Shown: positions 1 through 7,613 of the stretch, piece by piece
How positions within the stretch are numbered: the stretch's first letter is position 1
Layout of the letters: every line of letters begins with the position of its first letter
DNA from: Pseudoclavibacter helvolus
Lineage (GTDB): Bacteria > Actinomycetota > Actinomycetes > Actinomycetales > Microbacteriaceae
Assembly: GCF_014191305.1 (NCBI RefSeq)
Contig: NZ_JACHWJ010000002.1
Location: 62,001 to 126,000, forward strand
Reading direction: 5' to 3'
DNA length: 64,000 nt
The notes under the pieces: generated by a model
What the model was told of the DNA's origin: nothing
The model's input: the letters and a program-made list of their open reading frames with translations, nothing else
Databases searched by the model: none
Position numbers and translations under genes: made by a program

Positions 1-594
1 ACGACGCGCGCCGTGACCGACGGGATCTTCGTCCAGATCCAGGCGAGTGCGAGGAACGGAGCGGCCAACGCGACGAGGAAGACCGCGTAGGCGGCGATGC
101 GCAGCAGGTCGTCAGGCGTGAGGCCGTGGATGAGACGACCGGTGAGGTACATGATCGGGAGCGTCGTGAAGCCGACGCACGCCCCGAGCCCCAGCAGGAA
201 ATACGCGGTACCGGATGCGCGGGGCTTCGACGGCGCCTTGGCCTTCTTAGGAAATTCCAGGATGCGCGCACGCCAGACAAGCACCACCGCGGCGGAGACC
301 AGGAAGATGATGCCGACGACGAGGTCGATCGTCCGGTTGAGGAGCGCCGCGTCGAGGCTCCCGCGGAACCTGGTCACGAGTCGTGGGGTCGAAGCTCCGG
401 AAGACGAGTAGGAGCGTCGTGGTGCCGACCGCGAGCCCGAGGAGCATCCACGCGAGCCGCTTGGAGACGTCGACGTTGCGGGCGAGCACGTCACCGGTCG
501 CGGCGTAGAGGGCTGGGTTGAGACCCATGGCGAGGCCGAACCCGCACAGCGTGAGGAGCGAGGTTCCCCAGCGCAGCACTTCGTCCAACGTCAC
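1..594 (-). pseudogene. Sap/GAP-family six-TM membrane protein, frameshifted and cut by the window edge
   Basis: The gene reads leftward from a GTG at 594 and runs off the left edge. The first part has two hydrophobic segments (SLLTLCGFGLAMGLNPALY, then LAWMLLGLAVGTTTLLLVF). After the segment VFRSFDPTTRD the frame becomes arginine/proline-rich nonsense, while the +1 frame resumes a clean membrane protein (LLNRTIDLVVGIIFLVSAA, then a loop with PKKAKAPSK, then ACVGFTTLPIMYLTG and further helices). One extra base lies between about 380 and 410. The layout resembles the Sap (sulfolipid-1-addressing)/GAP family of actinobacterial membrane proteins, whose transport role is poorly defined. It may be a decayed gene or a sequencing error. 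Family call moderate; frameshift clear. Confidence 0.6.
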
Positions 595-630
595 TCCAAG
601 TCTCGCGCCGGGACAGCCTCGCTGGTGCGC

Positions 631-1788
631 CTAGAGGTCGGCGTGGAAGTTCCAGATCTGGTCTGCCGAGATCTCCCACGAGAACATTCCGCCGCGGTCC
701 TTGCCTGCCAGGCGCAGTCGGCGCTCGAGATCGCTGTCGGCGAGGACTCCCGCGATGGCGCCCGCGAGACGCTCAGGGTAGCCGGCGTCGGCGATGCCGT
801 CGCCTCGCTCGACGACGAGGGTCGCGTCGAGTCCTACCTCGACAAGCGCCGGGTCGTCGGAGGTGATGACCGGGGTGCCGAACTTGAAGGCCTCGATGAT
901 GGGCAGGCCGAATCCGGCGCTGAGGCTCGGCACGACGAGGGCGCTGGCGCGCTGCAGTGCGACGGCGAGCTGCTCATCGGTGATGACGCCAACGGCGACG
1001 ACACGTTCGCTTTCGATTCCGGACTCGCTGACCAGTGCGTCGAGGGTGACCTCGCCGCGTTCGGTCGGGCCGACGACGACGAGCTTGACGCCGTCGAGGC
1101 CCTTGTCGCCGAGCGCCTTGAGGAGCTGGGCGAGGCCGTGGCGCTTGTGCAGCGACGCGAGCGTGATGATGTACTCGTCAGGCAGGCCGAGGGACTCTGC
1201 GATGGCGTCCCCTGCCTCCTCTGAACCCGGGAGTTGGATGCTGGCTGCCGCGGCCGGGCTCATGACTCGCACGCGGTCGCCGAAGTCGTAGTGCTCGATG
1301 ACCTGGTCAGCGACGGCATTGGTGGGCACGACGATCCCGCTTGCGTAGCGGAACGCCCGGCGCAGGAGCGCCTTGTGATGCTTGGTCGTGTGCGCGCTGA
1401 CGAGCTCTGGGTGCGTGAACGCCGTCATGTCGTGCCAGGTGACCACGGTCTGGTCGATGCCCTGGCTCAGCGAGATGTCGCGCATCGGCGCGAGCGGCGT
1501 GAAGCTGTGGATGAACCCGCCGCCGACGGAGTTCGTCAGCAGCCCGCGGGACCAAGAGGACTCGAGGCGCTCCGGGCGGAGCGGAGCTTGAACGACGCTG
1601 CTGAGCCCGGGGACGCGCTCCTCGAGGAGGGCGACCTCCTCGCGTGAGCGCTTGGGGATGATCGCCTCCACGTCGCAGCCGCGGGGCGCGCGCGTGATGA
1701 GCTGACGCCCAAGCTCTTCGCTGTAGCGCCTGGTTCCGCCTGGGCGCTCGTCGGCGGCGCGATCGAGCAGGACACGAAGGGTAACCAT
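631..1788 (-). CDS. GT4-like glycosyltransferase (group 1, GT-B fold)
   Basis: 385-residue cytoplasmic glycosyltransferase. The N-terminal half contains the opening RVLLDRAADERPGGTRRYSEE, typical of GT-B acceptor domains. The C-terminal half has the nucleotide-sugar domain: VVVGPTERGE, ALVVPSLSAGFGLPIIEAF (the glycine-rich E-x7-E-type donor motif) and GTPVITSDDPALVEVG. The ATG at 1788 overlaps the rmlD stop by one base (TGATG), so it is translationally coupled to rmlB-rmlD. This position suggests that it uses dTDP-rhamnose or a derived sugar for wall polysaccharide, but the donor cannot be read from sequence. A longer upstream reading frame exists but would overlap rmlD extensively. Confidence 0.85.
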   Translation of the reverse strand: MVTLRVLLDRAADERPGGTRRYSEELGRQLITRAPRGCDVEAIIPKRSREEVALLEERVPGLSSVVQAPLRPERLESSWSRGLLTNSVGGGFIHSFTPLAPMRDISLSQGIDQTVVTWHDMTAFTHPELVSAHTTKHHKALLRRAFRYASGIVVPTNAVADQVIEHYDFGDRVRVMSPAAAASIQLPGSEEAGDAIAESLGLPDEYIITLASLHKRHGLAQLLKALGDKGLDGVKLVVVGPTERGEVTLDALVSESGIESERVVAVGVITDEQLAVALQRASALVVPSLSAGFGLPIIEAFKFGTPVITSDDPALVEVGLDATLVVERGDGIADAGYPERLAGAIAGVLADSDLERRLRLAGKDRGGMFSWEISADQIWNFHADL

Positions 1789-2687
1789 CAGGTGTTGAGG
1801 ACTCCTTGGGCGGCGGCGTCTTCGAGTGCTTCGAGCCAGGGCCGCATGGGTGGAACCCCCGCGTTCGTCCAGGCGTCGTGGCCGAGGACGGAGTACGCGG
1901 GGCGAGGGGCCGGACGCACAAAGGCGGTGCTGTCCGTCTTCTTCACGTTCTCGGGATCGAAACCCGCGAGGCGGAAGATCTCTCGGGCGAAGTCGTACCA
2001 GGACGCGACCCCAGCGTTGGTGCCGTGGTACGTGCCCGCGGGCGCGTTCGCGTCGACAAGCGCGACGATCTGCGCCGCGAGATCCGCCGAGTACGTTGGC
2101 TGGCCGAGCTGGTCCGACACCACGGACACTTCCGGCTTGCTCGCCGCGAGGCGCGCCATGGTCTTCGCGAAGTTCGGGCCGTCCGCGCCGTACAGCCACG
2201 CGGTGCGCACGATGTACGACGCGTCTGGCAGGGCGTCACGCACTGCCGTCTCGCCGGCCGCTTTCGTGCGCCCGTACGCCGAGATCGGGTCGTGCCCGGC
2301 ATCTTCCGCGTACGGCGAGGTCGCGTCGCCTCGGAACACGTAGTCCGTGGACACGTGCACAAGCCGCGCCCCGTGCCTCGCGGCAGCCGCGGCGAGCACG
2401 CCGGGCCCGGTCGCGTTCACCGCGAACGCGGCCTGCTCGTCGGTCTCCGCGCCGTCCACGTTCGTGTACGCGGCAGCGTTGATGACGACGTCCATCCCCG
2501 CCACGGCGGCATCCACCGCAGCAGCGTCGGTGATATCGAGCGCAGCGCGACCAAGAGCCGTGACTTCCCGGCCCGCGAGGGCACGCTGAAGGTCACGGCC
2601 GAGCATCCCGGATGCACCCGTGATCAGGAACCGCGCGGCGACCGCAGGTGCGGCCGCCGCGGCGGGGACAGACGTCGATTCGGTCAC
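1788..2687 (-). CDS. rmlD: dTDP-4-dehydrorhamnose reductase
   Basis: 299-residue short-chain dehydrogenase that performs the last step of dTDP-L-rhamnose synthesis, the NAD(P)H reduction of dTDP-4-keto-L-rhamnose. Visible motifs are the Rossmann loop LITGASGMLGRDL, NAAAYTNVDGAE (the family N-A-x-A-Y-T-x-V-D motif), VSTDYVFRGD and the catalytic YGRTK. I chose the GTG at 2687 because it forms a GTGA overlap with the rmlB stop; a start further upstream would run into rmlB. Its own stop overlaps the glycosyltransferase start, so rmlB-rmlD-GT4 form one tightly coupled operon. Confidence 0.95.
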   Translation of the reverse strand: MTESTSVPAAAAAPAVAARFLITGASGMLGRDLQRALAGREVTALGRAALDITDAAAVDAAVAGMDVVINAAAYTNVDGAETDEQAAFAVNATGPGVLAAAAARHGARLVHVSTDYVFRGDATSPYAEDAGHDPISAYGRTKAAGETAVRDALPDASYIVRTAWLYGADGPNFAKTMARLAASKPEVSVVSDQLGQPTYSADLAAQIVALVDANAPAGTYHGTNAGVASWYDFAREIFRLAGFDPENVKKTDSTAFVRPAPRPAYSVLGHDAWTNAGVPPMRPWLEALEDAAAQGVLNT

Positions 2688-3667
2688 AGGGCAGCGCGCT
2701 CCTTCAGCGGCTCCCACCAGGTGCGGTTGTCGCGGTACCACTGCACCACGTCAGCCAGACCCTGCTCGAACGGAACCTTCGGCTCGTAGCCAAGCTCACG
2801 CTGGATCTTCGAGATGTCCACCGAGTAGCGCAGGTCGTGGCCGAGGCGGTCCTGCACGCGGTCCACGTACGACCAGTCCTTGCCGGTCGCGTCGAGCAGC
2901 AGCTGCGTGAGCTCCTTGTTCGTGAGCTCCGTGCCGCCACCGATGTTGTAGATCTCGCCAGCCTTGCCACCGACGAGCACCATCGCGATACCGCGGCAGT
3001 GGTCGTCCACGTGCAGCCAGTCGCGAATGTTGTTGCCTTCGCCGTACAGCGGGACATGCTTGTCATCGATGAGGTTCGTGACGAACAGCGGGATGACCTT
3101 CTCGGGGAAGTGGTACGGGCCGTAGTTGTTCGAGCAGCGCGTGATCGACACGTTCAGGCCGTGCGTGCGGTGGTACGAACGCGCGATGAGGTCGGACGAC
3201 GCCTTGGATGCCGAGTACGGCGAGTTCGGCTCGAGCGGGAACGTCTCGCTCCAGCTGCCCTCCTCGATCGACCCGTAGACCTCGTCGGTCGAGACGTGCA
3301 CGAACCGAGGCAGCTCGTGACGAAGCGCCGCGTCGAGCAGCTTCTGCGTGCCGACGACGTTCGTCTCGATGAACACGGACGCGTCGCGCACGGAACGGTC
3401 GACGTGCGACTCGGCCGCGAAGTGGACAACCGCATCCACCTTCGGGATCCACTCGTCGAGCACGACGTCATCCGTGATGTCGCCCTCCACGAACGTGAAG
3501 CGCTCGGAGTCGGAGACTGGCGCGAGGTTCTCGAGGTTCCCCGAGTAGGTCAGCTTGTCCAGGACAACGACCTCGACGCCCTCCAGACCCTCGTACTGGT
3601 CCTGGAGCGCGCGGCGCACGAAGTTCGAGCCGATGAAGCCGGCCCCGCCGGTCACGAGAAGTTTCAT
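2684..3667 (-). CDS. rmlB: dTDP-glucose 4,6-dehydratase
   Basis: 327-residue NAD-dependent dehydratase converting dTDP-glucose to dTDP-4-keto-6-deoxyglucose, the second step of the rhamnose pathway. Motifs: VTGGAGFIGSNFV (NAD binding), LDKLTYSGN, HFAAESHVDRS, HVSTDEVYG and catalytic YSASKASSD, then RCSNNYGPYHFPEKVIP, characteristic of RmlB. The start at 3667 gives the canonical MKLLVTGG opening and is preceded by AGGACAGGT as ribosome-binding region; a start five codons earlier is possible. It is the first gene of the rmlB-rmlD-GT4 operon and lies 122 bp downstream of a GT2 gene on the same strand. Confidence 0.96.
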   Translation of the reverse strand: MKLLVTGGAGFIGSNFVRRALQDQYEGLEGVEVVVLDKLTYSGNLENLAPVSDSERFTFVEGDITDDVVLDEWIPKVDAVVHFAAESHVDRSVRDASVFIETNVVGTQKLLDAALRHELPRFVHVSTDEVYGSIEEGSWSETFPLEPNSPYSASKASSDLIARSYHRTHGLNVSITRCSNNYGPYHFPEKVIPLFVTNLIDDKHVPLYGEGNNIRDWLHVDDHCRGIAMVLVGGKAGEIYNIGGGTELTNKELTQLLLDATGKDWSYVDRVQDRLGHDLRYSVDISKIQRELGYEPKVPFEQGLADVVQWYRDNRTWWEPLKERAAL

Positions 3668-3736
3668 ACCTGTCCTGTTCAATCGTCGGCCGGGCTGTGC
3701 CGATGGAAATTTGCCGATGGTTGTGTGGTTCGAGAG

Positions 3737-3754
3737 GCGCGGGCTGACCCGCGC
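3737..3754. terminator. Small GC-rich hairpin upstream of rmlB
   Basis: Seven-bp inverted repeat GCGCGGG-CTGA-CCCGCGC in the 122-bp gap between the GT2 gene and rmlB. There is no T-tract, so termination is only a possibility; it could also be part of the rmlB leader. Confidence 0.3.
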
Positions 3755-3789
3755 ACAGTCGGAGCTACTCTAGCGCGGCCCCAACCGTG

Positions 3790-4731
3790 CTACCACAGTC
3801 GTGCAGTGATGAGCGTGGCGAGGGCGGCGCGGTCGCGGGGGCGGCGCCGGAGCTGGCGCCAGCGCCGCACGAGCCGCAGCGCGTCCCGATAAGTGAATTC
3901 CGCGAGGATCTCGTGCAGCCACTGCAGCCTCGGCAGCTCGTCAGCGGAGGCGACGTGGATGCACGCCTCGACGGTCAGCTGCACCTGCCCGCGGTGCCAC
4001 CGGTTCGAGGTGAGCTTGAGGCGCTTCCAGGCCTGTGAGAGGCCGGTGTTGGCGCCGACGGCGTTGGCGACGTGCTGGCGGTAGTCGACCGTCGACTCGC
4101 CGTCGATGACCCAGCGGAGGCCGGCGGAGCGGGCGAGCGCGTAGATGAGCCAGTCGTGGGCGAAGGCCTCGCGCGCGGGGGAGTGTGGGTTGTCGAGCTG
4201 TTCCGCGACGAGACGCGCGAAGCGCTGAGTGAGGAGGAACGTCGAGCCAGGGCCAGGGGTCTCGAAGAGGTGATCGACGAGGCGCTGCGGGTAGTCCTTC
4301 TTGATGAGGATGCGAGTGCCGTCCTCCGAGAAGGCGGTCACGTTCGAGGAGATGCCGTCTGCGCGACCCTCGGCGAGCAGTCGAATGTGGCGCTCGAGTT
4401 TGGCTGGCATCCACACGTCGTCCTGGTCGGCGAATCCGACGTAGTCGTACTCTGCGATGGGAATCGTCGTGAGGAGGCGGAAGAAGTTGGGTGCGGGTGC
4501 GCCGAAGGTCTCCGGCGGCAGGATCGTGATGCGCGCGTCGGCATCCGCTCGCTCGGCGAGGAGTTCGAGGGTGCCGTCGGTCGATCCGTCGTCGGAGACG
4601 AAGATGTGGAGGTCGGCACCCGCCTGGTCGAGGATCGAGTCGATCTGCTCGTCGAGGTAGGTCCTGCCCATGTGCGTCGCGAGGAGGACGGCGACGCGCG
4701 GCAGCGTGCGCGGCTCTGCCTGTGTGTGCAT
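3790..4731 (-). CDS. GT2-family glycosyltransferase
   Basis: 313-residue inverting glycosyltransferase of the rhamnosyltransferase-like GT2 group. The N-terminal GT-A domain shows VAVLLATHMGRTYLDEQIDSI, FVSDDGSTDGT (nucleotide-binding Asp residues) and GFADQDDVWMPAKLERH (the DXD-like metal site). The C-terminal part has WLIYALARSAGLRWVIDGES and VDYRQHVANAVGA, typical of this subgroup. The ATG at 4731 is preceded by AAGGAACG. It is divergent from rmlC, with 130 bp between start codons. Sugar donor is not determined; dTDP-rhamnose is likely given the neighbours. Confidence 0.88.
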   Translation of the reverse strand: MHTQAEPRTLPRVAVLLATHMGRTYLDEQIDSILDQAGADLHIFVSDDGSTDGTLELLAERADADARITILPPETFGAPAPNFFRLLTTIPIAEYDYVGFADQDDVWMPAKLERHIRLLAEGRADGISSNVTAFSEDGTRILIKKDYPQRLVDHLFETPGPGSTFLLTQRFARLVAEQLDNPHSPAREAFAHDWLIYALARSAGLRWVIDGESTVDYRQHVANAVGANTGLSQAWKRLKLTSNRWHRGQVQLTVEACIHVASADELPRLQWLHEILAEFTYRDALRLVRRWRQLRRRPRDRAALATLITARLW

Positions 4732-4848
4732 CCCGTCGTTCCTTACTCTCTGTGCGAGCACTCTCTGTGCGAGTCGTTCGCGGCGAGGCTTCGCCAGCCA
4801 TCCAGTATGGCCGAGTGGGTCGGAGAGCGTTCGCATTCCTCGCCGCAC

Positions 4849-4864
4849 TAGACTTCTCGGCATG
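4849..4864 (+). promoter_or_regulatory. Leaderless-type -10 element of rmlC
   Basis: TAGACT at 4849-4854, then 7 nt, then the rmlC ATG. At this spacing transcription would begin at or next to the A of the start codon. No Shine-Dalgarno sequence fits between. Confidence 0.6.
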
Positions 4865-5476
4865 GAGATTCGCGAACTCAGCATCCCAGACAGTTACGAG
4901 ATCACGCCGAAGCAGTTCGGCGACGACCGTGGCGTGTTCCTGGAGTGGTATCGCTTCGACAAGCTCGCAGAAGCTGTCGGGCACTCGATTGACCTCAAGC
5001 AGGCGAACACCTCGGTGTCGACGCGCGGCGTGGTGCGTGGCATCCACTTCGCGGACATTCCGCCGAGCCAGTCCAAGTACGTGACGTGCACGCGCGGCGC
5101 TGTCCTCGACTTCGTCATCGACATCCGCACGGGCTCGCCGAAGTTCGGCGAGTGGGACTCGGTGCGTCTTGATGACGTCGACCGCAAGGCCATCTACCTG
5201 TCGGAGGGCCTCGGCCACGCGTTCGTCGCGTTGACCGACGACGCCACGGTCAGCTACCTCGTCACCGACACGTACCACGCAGAGCGTGAGCACGGCATCA
5301 ACCCGCTCGACAAGGACGTCGACCTCCGCTTCCCGGAGGAAGCCGGCGAGCTGCTGCTCTCCCCGAAGGACACGGATGCTCCCTCGCTGGCCGAGGCAGC
5401 CGCATCCGGTCTACTCCCCAGCTGGGAAGAGGCTCGCGCCTACTACGCCGAGCTCAGCGCGAAGGCGGGTGCGTAG
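4862..5476 (+). CDS. rmlC: dTDP-4-dehydrorhamnose 3,5-epimerase
   Basis: 204-residue cupin epimerase for the third step of dTDP-L-rhamnose synthesis. Visible family motifs: [30 protein letters not shown] (substrate-binding Arg and catalytic His), [30 protein letters not shown] and [16 protein letters not shown]. The start at 4862 is set by the MEIREL opening and by the -10 element just upstream; the open frame extends further 5' without similarity. The gene is followed two bases later by rmlA. It is cytoplasmic and likely a homodimer, as in the family. Confidence 0.95.
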   Translation: MEIRELSIPDSYEITPKQFGDDRGVFLEWYRFDKLAEAVGHSIDLKQANTSVSTRGVVRGIHFADIPPSQSKYVTCTRGAVLDFVIDIRTGSPKFGEWDSVRLDDVDRKAIYLSEGLGHAFVALTDDATVSYLVTDTYHAEREHGINPLDKDVDLRFPEEAGELLLSPKDTDAPSLAEAAASGLLPSWEEARAYYAELSAKAGA

Positions 5477-5478
5477 CC

Positions 5479-6339
5479 ATGAAGGGAATCATTCTTGCTG
5501 GCGGTTCCGGCACGCGTCTGTGGCCCATCACCAAGGGCATCTCAAAGCAGCTCATGCCCATCTACGACAAGCCGATGATCTACTACCCGCTGTCGACGCT
5601 CATGATGGCGGACATCCGCGAGGTGCTGATCATCACGACCCCCGAGTACAACGACCAGTTCCGCGCCCTGCTCGGCGACGGCTCGCAGTTCGGGATGCGC
5701 ATCGAGTACGCCGTGCAGCCCTCCCCGGACGGGCTCGCTCAGGCGTTCATCATCGGTGAGGAGTTCATCGGGGACGACTCGGTCGCGCTCGTGCTCGGCG
5801 ACAACATCTTCCACGGCTCCGGCCTCGGCTCGTCGCTGCGCGGCAACAACGTGCTCGACGGTGGCCTGATCTTCGCGTACCACGTGTCGAACCCGGTCGC
5901 GTACGGCGTCGTGGAGTTCGACGAGAACAACAAGGCCGTGTCGATCGAGGAGAAGCCGGAGGTGCCGAAGTCGAACTACGCGGTGCCCGGTCTGTACTTC
6001 TACGACAACGACGTGGTCGAGATCGCGAAGAACGTCGAGCCTTCCGCGCGCGGCGAGCTCGAGATCTCGAGCGTCAACTCGGCATACCTGGACGCGGGCA
6101 AGCTGCAGGTGCAGGTCCTCGACCGTGGCACGGCGTGGCTCGACACGGGCACGTTCGAGTCGATGATGCAGGCGAGCGAGTACGTGCGGGTCATCGAGGA
6201 CCGCCAGGGCTTCAAGATCGGCTGCATCGAGGAGATCGCCTGGCGCGCCGGGTGGATCAACGACGAGGAGTTCGCGGCGCTCGCGAAGCCGCTTCAGAAG
6301 AGCGGATACGGACGCTACATGCAGGGACTCCTCGCGTAG
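5479..6339 (+). CDS. rmlA: Glucose-1-phosphate thymidylyltransferase
   Basis: 286-residue nucleotidyltransferase making dTDP-glucose from dTTP and glucose-1-phosphate, the committed and normally feedback-inhibited step of the rhamnose pathway. The N-terminal signature [18 protein letters not shown] is intact, followed by [28 protein letters not shown] (Mg-binding Asp), [20 protein letters not shown] and the C-terminal [12 protein letters not shown]. Two bases separate it from rmlC, so the pair is co-transcribed. A long perfect palindrome follows the stop. Length matches the short RmlA class. Confidence 0.97.
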   Translation: MKGIILAGGSGTRLWPITKGISKQLMPIYDKPMIYYPLSTLMMADIREVLIITTPEYNDQFRALLGDGSQFGMRIEYAVQPSPDGLAQAFIIGEEFIGDDSVALVLGDNIFHGSGLGSSLRGNNVLDGGLIFAYHVSNPVAYGVVEFDENNKAVSIEEKPEVPKSNYAVPGLYFYDNDVVEIAKNVEPSARGELEISSVNSAYLDAGKLQVQVLDRGTAWLDTGTFESMMQASEYVRVIEDRQGFKIGCIEEIAWRAGWINDEEFAALAKPLQKSGYGRYMQGLLA

Positions 6340-6355
6340 GGAGCCCCGCGTGATG

Positions 6356-6393
6356 ACGAAGGCCGTGACTCGATCGAGTCACGGCCTTCGTCG
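6356..6393. terminator. Perfect 38-bp palindrome, probable bidirectional terminator
   Basis: 19-bp arms without a spacer between the convergent ends of rmlA (plus) and a GT2 gene (minus). As a hairpin it folds identically from either strand. It lacks a poly-T tract, as is common in high-GC actinobacteria. Confidence 0.7.
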
Positions 6394-6410
6394 TTCGCTC
6401 AGCCTGCGAT

Positions 6411-7454
6411 TCAGTCGCTGTCGCGTTCCTTCAGCGACTGGAAGAGGTCGCGTGCGATGTCGTAGCTGCCTCGCGAGTAGGTCGCATAGCGTCCGCGCAG
6501 CGTCCATTTGAGGATGCGGGGGAGACGGCGGATGCGCGAGGTGGGCAGCTGGAGCCGTTGCCGTTCGTGGGCGACCTTGCGCCTCACGTGGGCTTCCTGT
6601 TCTGGTGTGCCGCCGAGCTCGCTGACGCGCTTGAGGAGGGCGACGGTGCGGCGGTAGCGGCGCAGCTGGTCGGCGGAGCCGTCCTTGGTCGCCTGCGCGA
6701 TCTTGACCTGGAGCGTCGGTGCAGTCTGCCCGATCTGGTTGTCGCTGTGCTGCCGGTAGTCGATGAGGGGTTCCTTCACGACGCGCAGCCCGTTGACGAG
6801 GGCCGCCGTCGTCGCGAGCCACTCGTCGTGGATCCATGGTTCCGGGGCGTTCCCCGCCCGGAAGACGAGGGAGGCGCGGAGCATCATGGTCGCGCCGGTG
6901 ACGAAGTTGCGGGCGGTGAGGGCCTCGAGCTGCCGCCCGTTCTCGTAGTCGCGCCACTCGGTCGCCGTGATCTCGAGCGAGTCGAGGAGGGTGCCGCCGA
7001 TGGGTTCTCCGTCCTCGTCGACGAGGAGCGCATCGGAGTGGGCGAGCAGCGCCTGGTCGTCGCCGACGAGGGCCGCGAGGAGGTGCTCGACCTTCTTGGG
7101 GTGCCAGACGTCGTCTTGGTCGCTCGTCGCGAGGTAGTCCGTTCGAGCCTCGCCGAGCGCGAATTCGAAGTTCCCGCTCACGCGAAGCGGCTTGTCTCGC
7201 GTGTAGATGCGATAGGCCCGGTCTGAGTCCTCCAATAGGCGGCGCGCGAGCTCGACGGTCCCGTCCTGCGAAGCGTCGTCGGAGATGATGACCTCAGCTA
7301 CCGGGTGGCTCTGCGACAGGATGCTGAGCAGCTGCTGCTCGAGGAACCTCTCGCCGTTGTAGGTGCACACGACCGCGGTGACGGCGGCGTCGCCGAGCTG
7401 CTGCTCGCGTGCATCCTCTGGTCGGCGTTCGGCAACAAGTCGCGAAGCTGGCAT
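6411..7454 (-). CDS. GT2-family glycosyltransferase
   Basis: 347-residue glycosyltransferase related to, but clearly distinct from, the GT2 gene at 3790-4731. Motifs: VTAVVCTYNGERFLEQQL, VIISDDASQDGT, YLATSDQDDVWHPKKVEH (DXD site), NFVTGATMMLRASL, WIHDEWLATTAALV and LIDYRQHSDNQIG. The C-terminal tail is basic (HERQRLQLPTSRIRRLPR) and may contact the membrane. The ATG at 7454 has AAAGGGAGA upstream. It is convergent with rmlA across a palindrome. Likely adds a sugar to the lipid-linked wall polysaccharide; donor and linkage unknown. Confidence 0.88.
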   Translation of the reverse strand: MPASRLVAERRPEDAREQQLGDAAVTAVVCTYNGERFLEQQLLSILSQSHPVAEVIISDDASQDGTVELARRLLEDSDRAYRIYTRDKPLRVSGNFEFALGEARTDYLATSDQDDVWHPKKVEHLLAALVGDDQALLAHSDALLVDEDGEPIGGTLLDSLEITATEWRDYENGRQLEALTARNFVTGATMMLRASLVFRAGNAPEPWIHDEWLATTAALVNGLRVVKEPLIDYRQHSDNQIGQTAPTLQVKIAQATKDGSADQLRRYRRTVALLKRVSELGGTPEQEAHVRRKVAHERQRLQLPTSRIRRLPRILKWTLRGRYATYSRGSYDIARDLFQSLKERDSD

Positions 7455-7467
7455 CGGGTCTCCCTTT

Positions 7468-7510
7468 CTTCGGCGGGGCGCGGAGGCCGGGCTTCCTTCG
7501 GCGGGGCGCG
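7468..7510. repeat. Two copies of a 15-bp direct repeat
   Basis: CTTCGGCGGGGCGCG occurs at 7468-7482 and 7496-7510, in the 159-bp divergent gap between the GT2 gene and the RgpF-like gene. A -10-like TAGCTT follows. It could be an operator or a simple duplication. Confidence 0.4.
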
Positions 7511-7613
7511 TGCGCCTGGTGCTAGCTTGGCACGAGTCTGCACGCGCTCAGGTGCAGTTCGCTTGGTGCGTACCTGAAGGGGGAACGGCAGGCCTCGTTG
7601 GCTGCCTACGAGC

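Noticed and set aside
1806-2789. Long plus-strand frame opposite rmlD
   Set aside because: Arg/Val/His-rich product typical of antisense frames in high-GC DNA; rmlD motifs on the other strand are unambiguous.
2684-3892. Long plus-strand frame opposite rmlB
   Set aside because: Composition is that of a shadow frame and it runs through the rmlB promoter region.
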